A stretch of DNA of 64,000 bases from JABIFK01 sp047619225 (GTDB lineage Bacteria > Latescibacterota > UBA2968), in NCBI GenBank assembly GCA_047619225.1, contig JBLHJX010000003.1, positions 1-64,000 on the forward strand, given 5' to 3'. The notes under the pieces are model-generated. The model was not told the origin of the DNA and did no database searches. It saw only the letters and a list, made by a program, of their open reading frames with translations. Both the position numbers and the translations under genes were made by a program. Shown here in pieces: positions 8,696 to 16,713 of the stretch (positions within the stretch are counted from its first letter, which is position 1; every line of letters begins with the position of its first letter).

Positions 8696-9190
8696 GTGGC
8701 AGACGAAGCAATTTTTCCGGTGATGATTGAGATTCCCAAGGGGAGTCGCAACAAGTATGAATATGATCGCGAGCGACGGATATTGAAGTTTGATCGTATG
8801 TTGTTTTCGTCAATGCATTATCCCAGTGATTACGGTTTTTTTCTCGATACATTGTCAGAAGACGGCGATCCATTAGATGCGTTGGTTCTGGTTTGGGAAC
8901 CGACATTTCCGGGGTGTTTGATTGATGTGAAACCCGTTGGTGTGTTTAAAATGCGAGACGAAAAAGGCCCTGATGAAAAGATATTGTGCGTGCCCATTAC
9001 AGACCCTTTGTGGAACCACACTGAAAAACTCGCAGATGTACCCCCCCATTTATTAAAAGAGATTGAGCATTTTTTTACGGTATACAAAGATTTAGAGAGT
9101 AAAAAGGTGGAGGTCGATGGGTGGGAAGATCGGGATGTGGCTTTGCGACTGATCAAAGAATCGCAAAAGCGGGAGAAAGAATTCTTTTAA
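8696..9190 (+). CDS. ppa: Inorganic pyrophosphatase, family I
   Basis: The enzyme hydrolyses pyrophosphate to phosphate in the cytoplasm with Mg2+. At 164 residues it is close to the usual length of about 170. The family signature DGDPLDALVL with the metal-binding aspartates, the substrate segment PKGSRNKYEYD, and HYPSDYGFF are all present. A GTG start at 8696 is preceded by GAGGAG. It sits alone between two terminators, so it is probably its own unit. Confidence 0.93.
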   Translation: MADEAIFPVMIEIPKGSRNKYEYDRERRILKFDRMLFSSMHYPSDYGFFLDTLSEDGDPLDALVLVWEPTFPGCLIDVKPVGVFKMRDEKGPDEKILCVPITDPLWNHTEKLADVPPHLLKEIEHFFTVYKDLESKKVEVDGWEDRDVALRLIKESQKREKEFF

Positions 9191-9219
9191 ACAACCCCTC
9201 AGGTGGCAACATTATCTCG

Positions 9220-9258
9220 ATACCTCATTTAATCAGATGATTAAATGAGGTATTTTTA
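9220..9258 (+). terminator. Strong intrinsic terminator after ppa
   Basis: A 16-bp perfect inverted repeat (9220-9235 and 9238-9253, arms ATACCTCATTTAATCA) with an essentially minimal loop is followed by TTTTATT. Because A-rich sequence flanks the other side, it could also act on antisense transcripts. Confidence 0.85.
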
Positions 9259-9342
9259 TTGAGAATGATCGGCGGTTTAGATAAAAAATGTTTTTCGTAA
9301 ACAGGGGCATAGAAGTTTTGGCATATTTTTGTTGTTGTGTGG

Positions 9343-9371
9343 CATCTAAGATCTTAGTAAGATCTTAGATG
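9343..9371. repeat. 14-bp inverted repeat with 1-nt centre
   Basis: CATCTAAGATCTTA and TAAGATCTTAGATG (9343-9356 and 9358-9371) are perfect complements around a single G. No T-run follows, so it is not a typical terminator. It could be a protein-binding dyad or a small mobile hairpin. It also contains TAAGATCTTA twice, so each arm is itself palindromic. Confidence 0.6.
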
Positions 9372-9441
9372 TCTGGCGGGTTTGAGATTCATCTTAAGCT
9401 GTAGGCGGGGTGAGGGTTCTTTTGGCGTGGCATGGTTTAGT

Positions 9442-9467
9442 CCCTGTGTTGGTGTACCGAAACAGGG
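9442..9467. promoter_or_regulatory. Candidate operator, 26-bp imperfect dyad
   Basis: The dyad is CCCTGT-G-TTGGT-GT-ACCGA-A-ACAGGG, centred between 9454 and 9455, with 10 of 13 positions complementary. It sits about 125 bp before apnL. The inner GGT-GT-ACC core resembles the short GT/AC half-sites bound by GntR/FadR-type regulators, and such a regulator gene ends this operon at 24645-25298. That this protein binds here is inference. Confidence 0.45.
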
Positions 9468-9590
9468 CGCATCTGTTTGGGGTGGCGAATCGGTTCAGTT
9501 TTGTGCACCTTTTGAAGGTCACGCTGTCTTAATCTCTTAAAGAATTAGGCGGCATCTTTTAGTAGAAGATCCAAGAGTGAGGAGCCCTCA

Positions 9591-11564
9591 ATGAGCAAAT
9601 ATGTGCAATATTATGGTGTCGATAGTCCACCAGCAGAACAGATGAACCTCCAAGCGGGGCCTGTGTCAATGGTGTTTGAGCCTGAACTGGGCTTTTTGCG
9701 CTACATCAAGGTGAATGGCCGTGAGATTTTGCGTGGGATTTATGTGGCCGTTCGCGATCACAATTGGGGCACAATTGCACCCAAAGTGGACAATGTGTCG
9801 GTGGACCAATCGGGTGATGGTTTTGTGGTGACGTTTGATGTTTCCTGCGTGCAGCGAAACATTGATTTTTTCTGGCGCGGGCGCATTGTGGGTGATTCGA
9901 GTGGGGCGGTGGTTTATGAAATGGACGGAGATGCACGTTCCACATTCCTGCGCAACCGCATTGGTTTTTGTGTGTTGCACGCTCCGTCTGAGTGTGCGGG
10001 GGATGCGTGTGTGATCGAAAAGGCCGATGGCACAAGTGAAGAAGGGCATTTTCCCAGTGAGATTTCACCCCATCAGCCGTTTATAGATATGAAGGCGATT
10101 ACGCACGAGGTGATCCCGGGTGTGAAGGCGCGAGTGGCTTTTGAGGGTGATACTTTTGAGATGGAAGACCAACGTAATTGGACGGACGCATCGTATAAGA
10201 CTTATTGCACACCCTTGGCATTGCCTTTTCCTGTTGAAGTGAAAGCAGGCGAGAAGATCCAGCAATCGGTAACGGTTTCACTTGAAGGCGATGGGTTAGA
10301 TACGGGTGAGGGAGAGGTCGCAGAGGACGTGACTTTTCAGGCAACAGGTGAACCTGCACGACGGTTGCCTGAAATTGGCTTGGGTGTGGCCAGCCACGGG
10401 CAGGTTTTAGGCGAAGAAGAGGTGTCTCGTTTGCGTGTGCTGAATCTGTCGCATTTGCGTGTGGATTTACATTTGTCGGTAGAGGGCTGGCGCAGCGCAT
10501 TGGATCGGGCAGTTGCTGAAGTGACGGTGTTGGGTGTGAAGCTGGAGATGGCCATTTTTGTGAGCGATAATGCCCAAGCAGAGTTGGGTGTATTGGGCGA
10601 AGCGTTGGCCGAGGCAAAACCAAATGTGGCACGCTGGTTTATTTTTCACGAAGGCGAGAAGTCAACATCGGCAGGTTGGGTGAAGTTGGCCCGTGAAGTT
10701 TTGAAAAAGTATGACACCAATCCCCCTTTGGGTGGGGGGACCCGAGCTTATTTCACGGAGCTCAATCGCAACCGTCCACCCGTGAAGGATATTGAGTGTG
10801 TGACCTATTCTCTCAATCCACAGGTACACGCGTTTGACAATGCGTCGATGGCAGAGACGTTGGAGGCCCAAGGTTGGACGGTGGACAGTGCACGAAAGTT
10901 TGTGGGTGATTTGCCCATTTCTGTTTCGCCGGTGACATTGCGACCCCAATTTAATCCCAATGCGACTGGGAACGATTCTGAGGGTGATCTGGGAACTTTA
11001 CCCGCCCAAGTAGACCCGCGGCAGATGTCCCTTTTTGGTGCTGGGTGGACACTGGGCAGTTTGAAATATTTGAGTGAGTCGGGTGTGCGCAGTGTGACCT
11101 ATTTTGAAACGTCGGGATGGCGTGGGGTGCAAGAGACGCCCGATGGGTCGGCAGAACCTGAGCTTTTTCAATCCAAACCCTCATCTGTGTTCCCTTTGTA
11201 TCACACGATGGCCTATTTTGGTGGTGTAAAGGGGGGCGAGATTGTTCCATCTGTTTCGAGCGACAAGTTGCGTGTGGAGGGTGCTATTTTGCGCAGGGGC
11301 AATTGGGTGCGGTTCTTGGTGGCGAACCTGACGGCAAAAGAACAGAAGATACGTGTGTCTTATGCAGGTCTAAAGGATACGGTTCGCGCTGAGGTAATGG
11401 ATGAGACGTTTTTTGAAGATGCCACAGAGCACCCCGAACGATTTCGTTTGCGTAAGACCGAAATGCAAGGTGTGGTGATTGTTGAGGTGACAGATGAAGC
11501 GTTTGAATTGACTCTGAAACCCTTTGCGTCGGTATGCGCTAAAGCAGCTGTTGATAATGGATAA
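9591..11564 (+). CDS. apnL: D-apionate lactonase-like protein
   Basis: The family opens D-apionolactone to D-apionate in the oxidative D-apiose pathway. The 657 residues fit the large size of ApnL, and the start (QYYGVDSPP, MVFEPELGFLRYIKVNGREI, VAVRDHNWGT) is what I recognise as that family. No signal peptide is visible, so it acts in the cytoplasm. It opens a run of genes that supplies the following steps: RuBisCO-like protein, DUF4038 hydrolase, DUF1537 kinases and an oxidoisomerase. A ribosome binding site GAGGAG precedes the ATG. Family recognition is from memory of sequence features; the catalytic residues are not assigned. Confidence 0.7.
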   Translation: MSKYVQYYGVDSPPAEQMNLQAGPVSMVFEPELGFLRYIKVNGREILRGIYVAVRDHNWGTIAPKVDNVSVDQSGDGFVVTFDVSCVQRNIDFFWRGRIVGDSSGAVVYEMDGDARSTFLRNRIGFCVLHAPSECAGDACVIEKADGTSEEGHFPSEISPHQPFIDMKAITHEVIPGVKARVAFEGDTFEMEDQRNWTDASYKTYCTPLALPFPVEVKAGEKIQQSVTVSLEGDGLDTGEGEVAEDVTFQATGEPARRLPEIGLGVASHGQVLGEEEVSRLRVLNLSHLRVDLHLSVEGWRSALDRAVAEVTVLGVKLEMAIFVSDNAQAELGVLGEALAEAKPNVARWFIFHEGEKSTSAGWVKLAREVLKKYDTNPPLGGGTRAYFTELNRNRPPVKDIECVTYSLNPQVHAFDNASMAETLEAQGWTVDSARKFVGDLPISVSPVTLRPQFNPNATGNDSEGDLGTLPAQVDPRQMSLFGAGWTLGSLKYLSESGVRSVTYFETSGWRGVQETPDGSAEPELFQSKPSSVFPLYHTMAYFGGVKGGEIVPSVSSDKLRVEGAILRRGNWVRFLVANLTAKEQKIRVSYAGLKDTVRAEVMDETFFEDATEHPERFRLRKTEMQGVVIVEVTDEAFELTLKPFASVCAKAAVDNG

Positions 11565-11598
11565 TGTGGGTGTTTATGTTTTTTAAGGGTGGTAAATA

Positions 11599-12860
11599 TG
11601 AGCGAACGGATTGTTGCAAAATATCTCATGGAGACGGCCTTCCCTATAGAACAGGCAGCAGATGTTGTTGGGGGTGAACAATCTTCGGGTACGTTTGTGC
11701 AAGTGCCTGGTGAAACAGCTGATTTGCGTGAGCGGTTTCGGGCACGGGTTGAAGAGATTAAAGTGTTAGAGACGGTGTCGGAACCGAGTTTACCTGGCGG
11801 GGCTGTGCCGAAAACGGGTGGGACTGAATACACACGTGCCGAAGTGACCTTGTCTTTTTCACTTGAAAATATGGGTGTGAACTTGCCCACTCTGATTGCC
11901 ACGGTAGCTGGCAACTTGTTTGAGCTTCGCGATGTATCAGGTCTAAAGTTGTTAGATTTTGATGTGCCGCAAGCTTTTGCAGAGCGATATGTGGGACCCC
12001 AGTTTGGCATTGCAGGCACACGCAAACTTGCGGGGGTATTTGATCGCCCGATTATTGGCACGATTATCAAGCCGAGTGTGGGGTTAACACCCCAGGCGAC
12101 AGCGGATGTGACAGGAGACTTGGCTGAGGCGGGGATTGATTTTATTAAAGACGATGAATTGATGGCCGACCCACCCCATTCGCCCTTAAAAGAGCGTGTG
12201 GAAAAGGTGATGGCGGTGATTAATAAGGCGGCGGATCGCACAGGGAAGAAGGTGATGTTTGCGTTTAATATTACCGATGAGTTGGACGCGATGCTTAGGC
12301 ACCACGATACGGTTTTAGACGCGGGTGGCACTTGTGTGATGGTGAGTTTGAACAGTGTCGGATCGATGGGCGTTGCGCATTTGCGCAAGCATTGTCAGTT
12401 GCCCATTCATGGGCATCGCAATGGGTGGGGTATGTTGACACGGCATCCGATGTTGGGGATTGGGTTTTCGGCCTATCAGAAGATTTGGCGATTGGCTGGG
12501 GTGGATCATATTCATGTGAATGGCTTGCGTAATAAATTTTGGGAGCCTGACGATTCGGTGGTGCGATCTATTGAGGCATGTTTTAAACCTTTCTTAGGAG
12601 GGTATGACATCATGCCTGTGATTTCCTCTGGGCAGTGGGGCGGGCAAGCACCCGATACTTATAAACGTGTGGGGCGTGTGGATGTGATGCATTTGGCTGG
12701 CGGTGGCATTATGGCACATCCGGGTGGCCCTGCATCGGGCATGAAGGCAATGAGCCAAGCTTGGGAGGCAGCTGTACAGGGTATTGATTTAGAAACCTAT
12801 GCAACGGATCATATAGAACTGCAACAAGCGATTGAAAAATTTGGAAATATGAACCGATAG
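11599..12860 (+). CDS. RuBisCO-like protein (form IV), OiaT/OiaX-type
   Basis: The large-subunit fold is clear, with the motifs GTIIKPSVGL (K158, counterpart of RuBisCO K175; the K177 position is S160), DFIKDDEL (K184, D186, E187, counterparts of K201, D203, E204), HGHRNGW (H273/R274), RNKFWEP (loop-6 lysine K313), ISSGQWGGQ and LAGGGIMAHPGGP. The carbamylatable lysine and metal carboxylates are kept, so it is probably an active Mg enzyme. In apiose pathways RuBisCO-like proteins either decarboxylate or cleave 3-oxo-isoapionate-4-phosphate. The neighbouring malate synthase favours the cleaving type (3-phosphoglycerate plus glycolate). The numbering assumes translation from the first ATG of MSERIVAKYL. 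Spacing from apnL is about 35 bp. Confidence 0.85.
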
Positions 12861-12994
12861 ATGTAGGTGCCTTTGGGTGATTGGGTTGGGAGTCCGTTTT
12901 AACGGACTGGGTGCATTTGTAGCATTGGGATTTATCCCAATGGCCTTTGTCGCGTGGGATTTATTCCGATCAATTGAATATCAGGAGAAAATGA
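12861..12994. repeat. Two tandem hairpins in an operon spacer
   Basis: AGTCCGTT/AACGGACT (12891-12898 and 12901-12908) and CATTGGGA/TCCCAATG (12923-12930 and 12935-12942) are perfect 8-bp stems. A partly matching GTGGGATTTATTCCGAT follows near 12954-12970. There is no T-run, so they may be mRNA-stabilising or repetitive hairpins. AGGAG before 12995 is the ribosome binding site of the next gene. Confidence 0.5.
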
Positions 12995-14599
12995 ATGGCT
13001 GAAACCGAAGACTATAATGGCGGTGCTTCCGATGTGAGCAAGTGGGGACGTATTGAGATTACGTTTGAGAGTTCGGAAGTGTACCAAAACCCGATACAAG
13101 AAGTGGCTTTGCAGGTGCTTTTTACATCGCCCTCAGGTGCCGCAACGCATGTGATGGGGTTTTGGGATGGAAGCACGCGTTTTCGGGCACGGTTTAGCCC
13201 CGAAGAAGAAGGGGTGTGGTCGTATGTAACGTTTTGTTCGGATATGGATAATGGGGGTTTACACAATCGAGAAGGTGACTTTATGTGTGGCCCAGCCGAT
13301 ACCATTACTGTGTTTGATGAACATGGTCCCATCCGTTTGTCTGGCGATCGCAGTCATTTTATACACGCCGATACAACGCCCTTTTTTTGGCTGGCCGATA
13401 CCGCTTGGAATGGTTGTTTGCATTCGAGTAAAGATGAGTGGCGTTATTATTTGAGCGAACGGGTGCGCCAAGGGTTTACGGCGGTGCAGTGGGTGGCCAC
13501 GCCTTGGCGATCTGCGCCTGCGGATAGAGAGGGTGAGAAAGCTTTTGAGGGTGTGGAGAAGATTAAGCTCAATCCACGGTTTTTTCAGCGTTTGGATGAG
13601 TGGTTGGAAATGACTTATGACGTTGGTTTGCTCAATGCGCCCGTGATGTTGTGGACCCACACGGGCGGTGAAAATGCCGAGATGAATCCTGGTGTGGGTT
13701 TGGCTGAAGACCAATTGATTTTGTTGGCCGAATATATGGTGGCGCGTTGGGCCAGTTATCCTATCGTCTGGATTTTGGGCGGTGATGGCAATTACACTGG
13801 CGAACTGGCCGAACGGTGGCATCGCATTGGTCATACCGTGTTTGGCAAAGGCGTACATGCACCGGTGGCGATGCATGTTCAGGGGCAACAGTTTCCTGTT
13901 GAAGAATTTCGCAACCAAAGTTGGATGGATATTTTGGGGTATCAAAGTGGGCACGGAGATGGGGATAAGACGTTGGAGTGGATTGTGAAGGGGCCGCCAG
14001 CAGAAGAGTGGAAAAAGAGCCCGCGTCAATTTTATATGAATATGGAACCGGCTTATGAAAATCATGTGGCCTATCAATCGAAGAAACCACACGATGCGGC
14101 ATCTGTGCGAATGGCAATTTATTGGAGTCTGCTCAATGCACCTACAGCAGGGGTAACGTATGGGGGGCATGGGGTGTGGGGGTGGGACAATGGCAGCGGC
14201 CCACCTATGGATCATCCAAACTCAGGTACGCCTTTACCGTGGCGAGATGCGTTGATTATGGAAGGTGCCGAGCAGATGCGGCATTTGCGAGATGCTTTTG
14301 AAACCATCCATTGGTGGCGGTTGCGTCCTGCACCAGAGATTTTGGCCGAACAACCAGGTGAAGAAGATGTACACGCACATATTCTCATTTCAAAGGCAGA
14401 AGCCAATGATTGGGTTGTCGCCTATACACCCAAAGGCAAAGCTGTGAAAGTCAATATGTCGGGATTGAAGAAACGCTTGGGCGCGGTTTGGTATAACCCA
14501 CGCACGGGTGATCCCGAAGCAGCAGAGTCGCGTGTAGAGGGTGACGTTCGCATCTTCGAGACCCCCGACGAAGAGGATTGGTTATTGGTGATGGCGTAA
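12995..14599 (+). CDS. GH140/DUF4038 apiosidase-like glycoside hydrolase
   Basis: The protein has 534 residues. Residues about 15-105 look like a DUF5060-type beta-sandwich (FTSPSGAATHVMGFWDGSTR, FSPEEEGVW). Residues about 110-445 are the DUF4038 apiosidase-like (beta/alpha)8 domain (FFWLADTAWN, ERVRQGFTAVQWV, WILGGDGNY, NMEPAYEN). D264 and E351 are good candidates for the catalytic acids. The C-terminus (about 450-534) is a collagen-binding-like beta domain (WYNPRTGDPE). GH140 members release D-apiose from plant glycans. No signal peptide is present, so it should act on an imported apioside. It sits inside an apionate-catabolic operon, which strongly supports the substrate. Confidence 0.78.
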   Translation: MAETEDYNGGASDVSKWGRIEITFESSEVYQNPIQEVALQVLFTSPSGAATHVMGFWDGSTRFRARFSPEEEGVWSYVTFCSDMDNGGLHNREGDFMCGPADTITVFDEHGPIRLSGDRSHFIHADTTPFFWLADTAWNGCLHSSKDEWRYYLSERVRQGFTAVQWVATPWRSAPADREGEKAFEGVEKIKLNPRFFQRLDEWLEMTYDVGLLNAPVMLWTHTGGENAEMNPGVGLAEDQLILLAEYMVARWASYPIVWILGGDGNYTGELAERWHRIGHTVFGKGVHAPVAMHVQGQQFPVEEFRNQSWMDILGYQSGHGDGDKTLEWIVKGPPAEEWKKSPRQFYMNMEPAYENHVAYQSKKPHDAASVRMAIYWSLLNAPTAGVTYGGHGVWGWDNGSGPPMDHPNSGTPLPWRDALIMEGAEQMRHLRDAFETIHWWRLRPAPEILAEQPGEEDVHAHILISKAEANDWVVAYTPKGKAVKVNMSGLKKRLGAVWYNPRTGDPEAAESRVEGDVRIFETPDEEDWLLVMA

Positions 14600-14614
14600 A
14601 TATATAAAAGCGAC

Positions 14615-14646
14615 ACGTTAGGACGTTAGAACGTTAGAACGTATAG
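14615..14646. repeat. Octamer tandem repeat ACGTTAGR
   Basis: ACGTTAGG, ACGTTAGA, ACGTTAGA and a degenerate ACGTATAG lie head to tail between two operon genes, ending on the ribosome binding site of the next gene. Confidence 0.7.
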
Positions 14647-14654
14647 GAGGCGTG

Positions 14655-15605
14655 ATGAACGTTGTGTATCTCGAACCCGTTCCCGAAGATGTCGAATCGA
14701 TTGTTCGAGAATGTTTGCCAAGTGAGTTGTCATTGCGGGTGCTCAAGGTCGATGAAAAGCCCGAGGATGTTGTTGCCGATGCCGATTTTTTGTTGGTGGC
14801 AACTACAAAGGTGACACCGAGTGTGTTGGATGCGGCTCCAAAATTAAAACATATCCAACATCAAGGTGTGGGTTATAACAATATTGATTTAGACGCGGCC
14901 CGAGCCAAGGGTGTGACGATTGGATTGACGCCTGAAGGGACGAGTATTCCCGTTGCAGAACATGTGTTCCTTTTGATCTTGAGTCTGTATCGCAAGCTCT
15001 TTGAAGCGCGTCAATCCTTGCGCGATGGCAAATGGTTGCAGTGGGAATTGCGTCCACATTCCTACGACTTGGTGGGCAAGACGGTTGGCATTGTGGGGTT
15101 GGGCCGTATCGGGCGTGAGTTGACCACACGCTTACGAGCTTTTGGTTGCGAGGTGTTTTATACCGATGCTGTTCGTGTGTCTGAAGCCGAAGAGTTGCAC
15201 TTAGGCGCGGTGTTTACCGATTTGGATGACTTGTTGCAACGATCTGATATTGTGAGTTTGCACGTACCACTTTTGCCCGAAACTCGCAACTTGGTTGGCA
15301 CACGTGAATTGGCGCTGATGAAGTCGAATGCTATTTTGATCAATGCCGCACGTGGCGGACTTATTGATGAGAAGGCTTTGGAAGTCGCCCTAAATGAGGG
15401 CCAAATTTCAGGCGCAGGTTTGGATGTTTTTGAACAAGAACCACCACCCAAAGATCATCCTTTGTTGTTTATGGACAATGTGGTTGCGGTTCCCCACATT
15501 GCGGCGGGGACGCGAGATGCTTACGCGACCAAGATGCGTGCCGCTTTTGCCAATATGCAACGGGTCGCACGCGGGGAAGATCCGATCAATCAGGTTGAAT
15601 TGTAA
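14655..15605 (+). CDS. D-2-hydroxyacid dehydrogenase (SerA/GyaR family)
   Basis: NAD(P)-dependent oxidoreductase interconverting 2-hydroxy and 2-oxo acids. The Rossmann motif is GKTVGIVGLGRIGREL, and the catalytic Arg, Glu and His lie in NAARGGLID, GLDVFEQEPP and PHIAAGT. Length about 317 residues is typical for the family. The ATG near 14655 follows AGGAGG; a possible ATG three bases earlier gives one more residue. In this operon it may handle glyoxylate, hydroxypyruvate or another apiose-derived acid. Glycolate oxidation would require it to run in the thermodynamically unfavoured direction, so its role is open. Confidence 0.85.
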   Translation: MNVVYLEPVPEDVESIVRECLPSELSLRVLKVDEKPEDVVADADFLLVATTKVTPSVLDAAPKLKHIQHQGVGYNNIDLDAARAKGVTIGLTPEGTSIPVAEHVFLLILSLYRKLFEARQSLRDGKWLQWELRPHSYDLVGKTVGIVGLGRIGRELTTRLRAFGCEVFYTDAVRVSEAEELHLGAVFTDLDDLLQRSDIVSLHVPLLPETRNLVGTRELALMKSNAILINAARGGLIDEKALEVALNEGQISGAGLDVFEQEPPPKDHPLLFMDNVVAVPHIAAGTRDAYATKMRAAFANMQRVARGEDPINQVEL

Positions 15606-15630
15606 CCCACGCGATCAGGGAGCTTTTACG

Positions 15631-16713
15631 ATGTTTAACGCCAATCATAAAGACGAATATCCCGATACCGGTTTGATCGATCAATATGCCTATCCTCCAG
15701 CCGGACATGATATTGATCTGTGGAAACGCGCGGTTCCGGGTGCCGTGGGGTTGGACGCCGAGGTGATTTCAGAATTGGATGCTTGTGTGAAGGCAAATCC
15801 TGATAATAGCAAGCGGCGAGAACAGCGGTGGGCTTTGTGGCGGAATGGGTATTTGATTGATTCTGTGGGTGAGTTTCACGATCCGATTAATGTGGCTTCT
15901 TTGCGTAAGACATGGCACGCGATGATTTTGGGGGCGTCTATCCTCAATGGGAAAGTGTCGTCATATGATCAGAAAGTGAGCGAATGGCAGACCGATATGG
16001 AGGGCCATCATCGCGAAGCAACGTGGCGACACGTGATCACCCAGTCGGCGGGGTTGGATTATCCTTATGGTGATTATCCAGCCTTCAAGCCGGGTGAGAT
16101 GTGGACGTATTCCGATTTGAATTTGGTGCACTTTTGTCATGCGATGGGCAAGGTGTATGGCAAGGCTGATTTTTATGACGATTATGCGGACGTGGCCAAG
16201 CAGGCTTATTTCGATGCGATTGGGATGCAAGGGTGGGATACGAAGATTGTGTTTGATTCGGGAAGTCAGATGGATGATGGGGTTCGGTTTGTGATCGACC
16301 TGGATCATATGGGGCGGTTGGGGTTGCTGGCTTTGGCGCGCGGACGTTGGATGGGGCAACAGTTGGTGCCGCGTTGGTTTGTTGAGGAGTTGGAGACCAA
16401 GCAGACCGAGGGGATGCAGGTGAACTATGTGGGACCCAATGATGGGATTTGCCACTTAAACGACTATCCCAATGCATTTCCCGAATGTCCGTATGGTTAT
16501 TTGACGTGGACAAATTCAGCGGGTGAACATTGGTCCGATGCAGATCGGGGTTGGGCATTTGGTGCGGGGGCTGGGGGCACATACATTATGTGGAATTATC
16601 GGTTGGGCATTGTGTTTGCCGCTGTGTCGTTAGATCTTAAACCTTTGGAGCGAACCATTCCACAGATTATCGAATCTCATATTTTGGGTGATAACCCATT
16701 GGTGGTATTGTGA
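15631..16713 (+). CDS. Serine hydrolase of the beta-lactamase/esterase (class C-like) family
   Basis: The protein has 360 residues. The S-x-x-K nucleophile motif is S90-L-R-K93 and the tyrosine motif begins at Y160 (YSDLN, in place of the usual Y-x-N). No signal peptide is visible, so it is probably a cytoplasmic esterase or amidase, not a penicillin-binding protein. I chose ATG 15631 because AGGGAGC precedes it. An upstream in-frame ATG at 15394 lies deep inside the dehydrogenase gene and is unlikely. In the island it could remove ester groups from apiose-containing substrates; this is inference. Confidence 0.75.
   Translation: MFNANHKDEYPDTGLIDQYAYPPAGHDIDLWKRAVPGAVGLDAEVISELDACVKANPDNSKRREQRWALWRNGYLIDSVGEFHDPINVASLRKTWHAMILGASILNGKVSSYDQKVSEWQTDMEGHHREATWRHVITQSAGLDYPYGDYPAFKPGEMWTYSDLNLVHFCHAMGKVYGKADFYDDYADVAKQAYFDAIGMQGWDTKIVFDSGSQMDDGVRFVIDLDHMGRLGLLALARGRWMGQQLVPRWFVEELETKQTEGMQVNYVGPNDGICHLNDYPNAFPECPYGYLTWTNSAGEHWSDADRGWAFGAGAGGTYIMWNYRLGIVFAAVSLDLKPLERTIPQIIESHILGDNPLVVL

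Larger units (their letters stand above)
9191..9590. other. Gene-free control region upstream of the apiose island (400 bp)
   Basis: I see no coding frame here. The stretch holds the ppa terminator (9220-9258), a near-perfect 29-nt inverted repeat (9343-9371) and a 26-bp imperfect dyad (9442-9467). The ribosome binding site GAGGAG lies directly before apnL. It is the likely promoter and operator region of the long operon that follows; no unambiguous -35/-10 pair stands out. Confidence 0.6.

Noticed and set aside
15394..15630. Extended start for the serine hydrolase
   Set aside because: It lies inside the dehydrogenase gene, and the 15631 ATG has a ribosome binding site while no family similarity is seen upstream.
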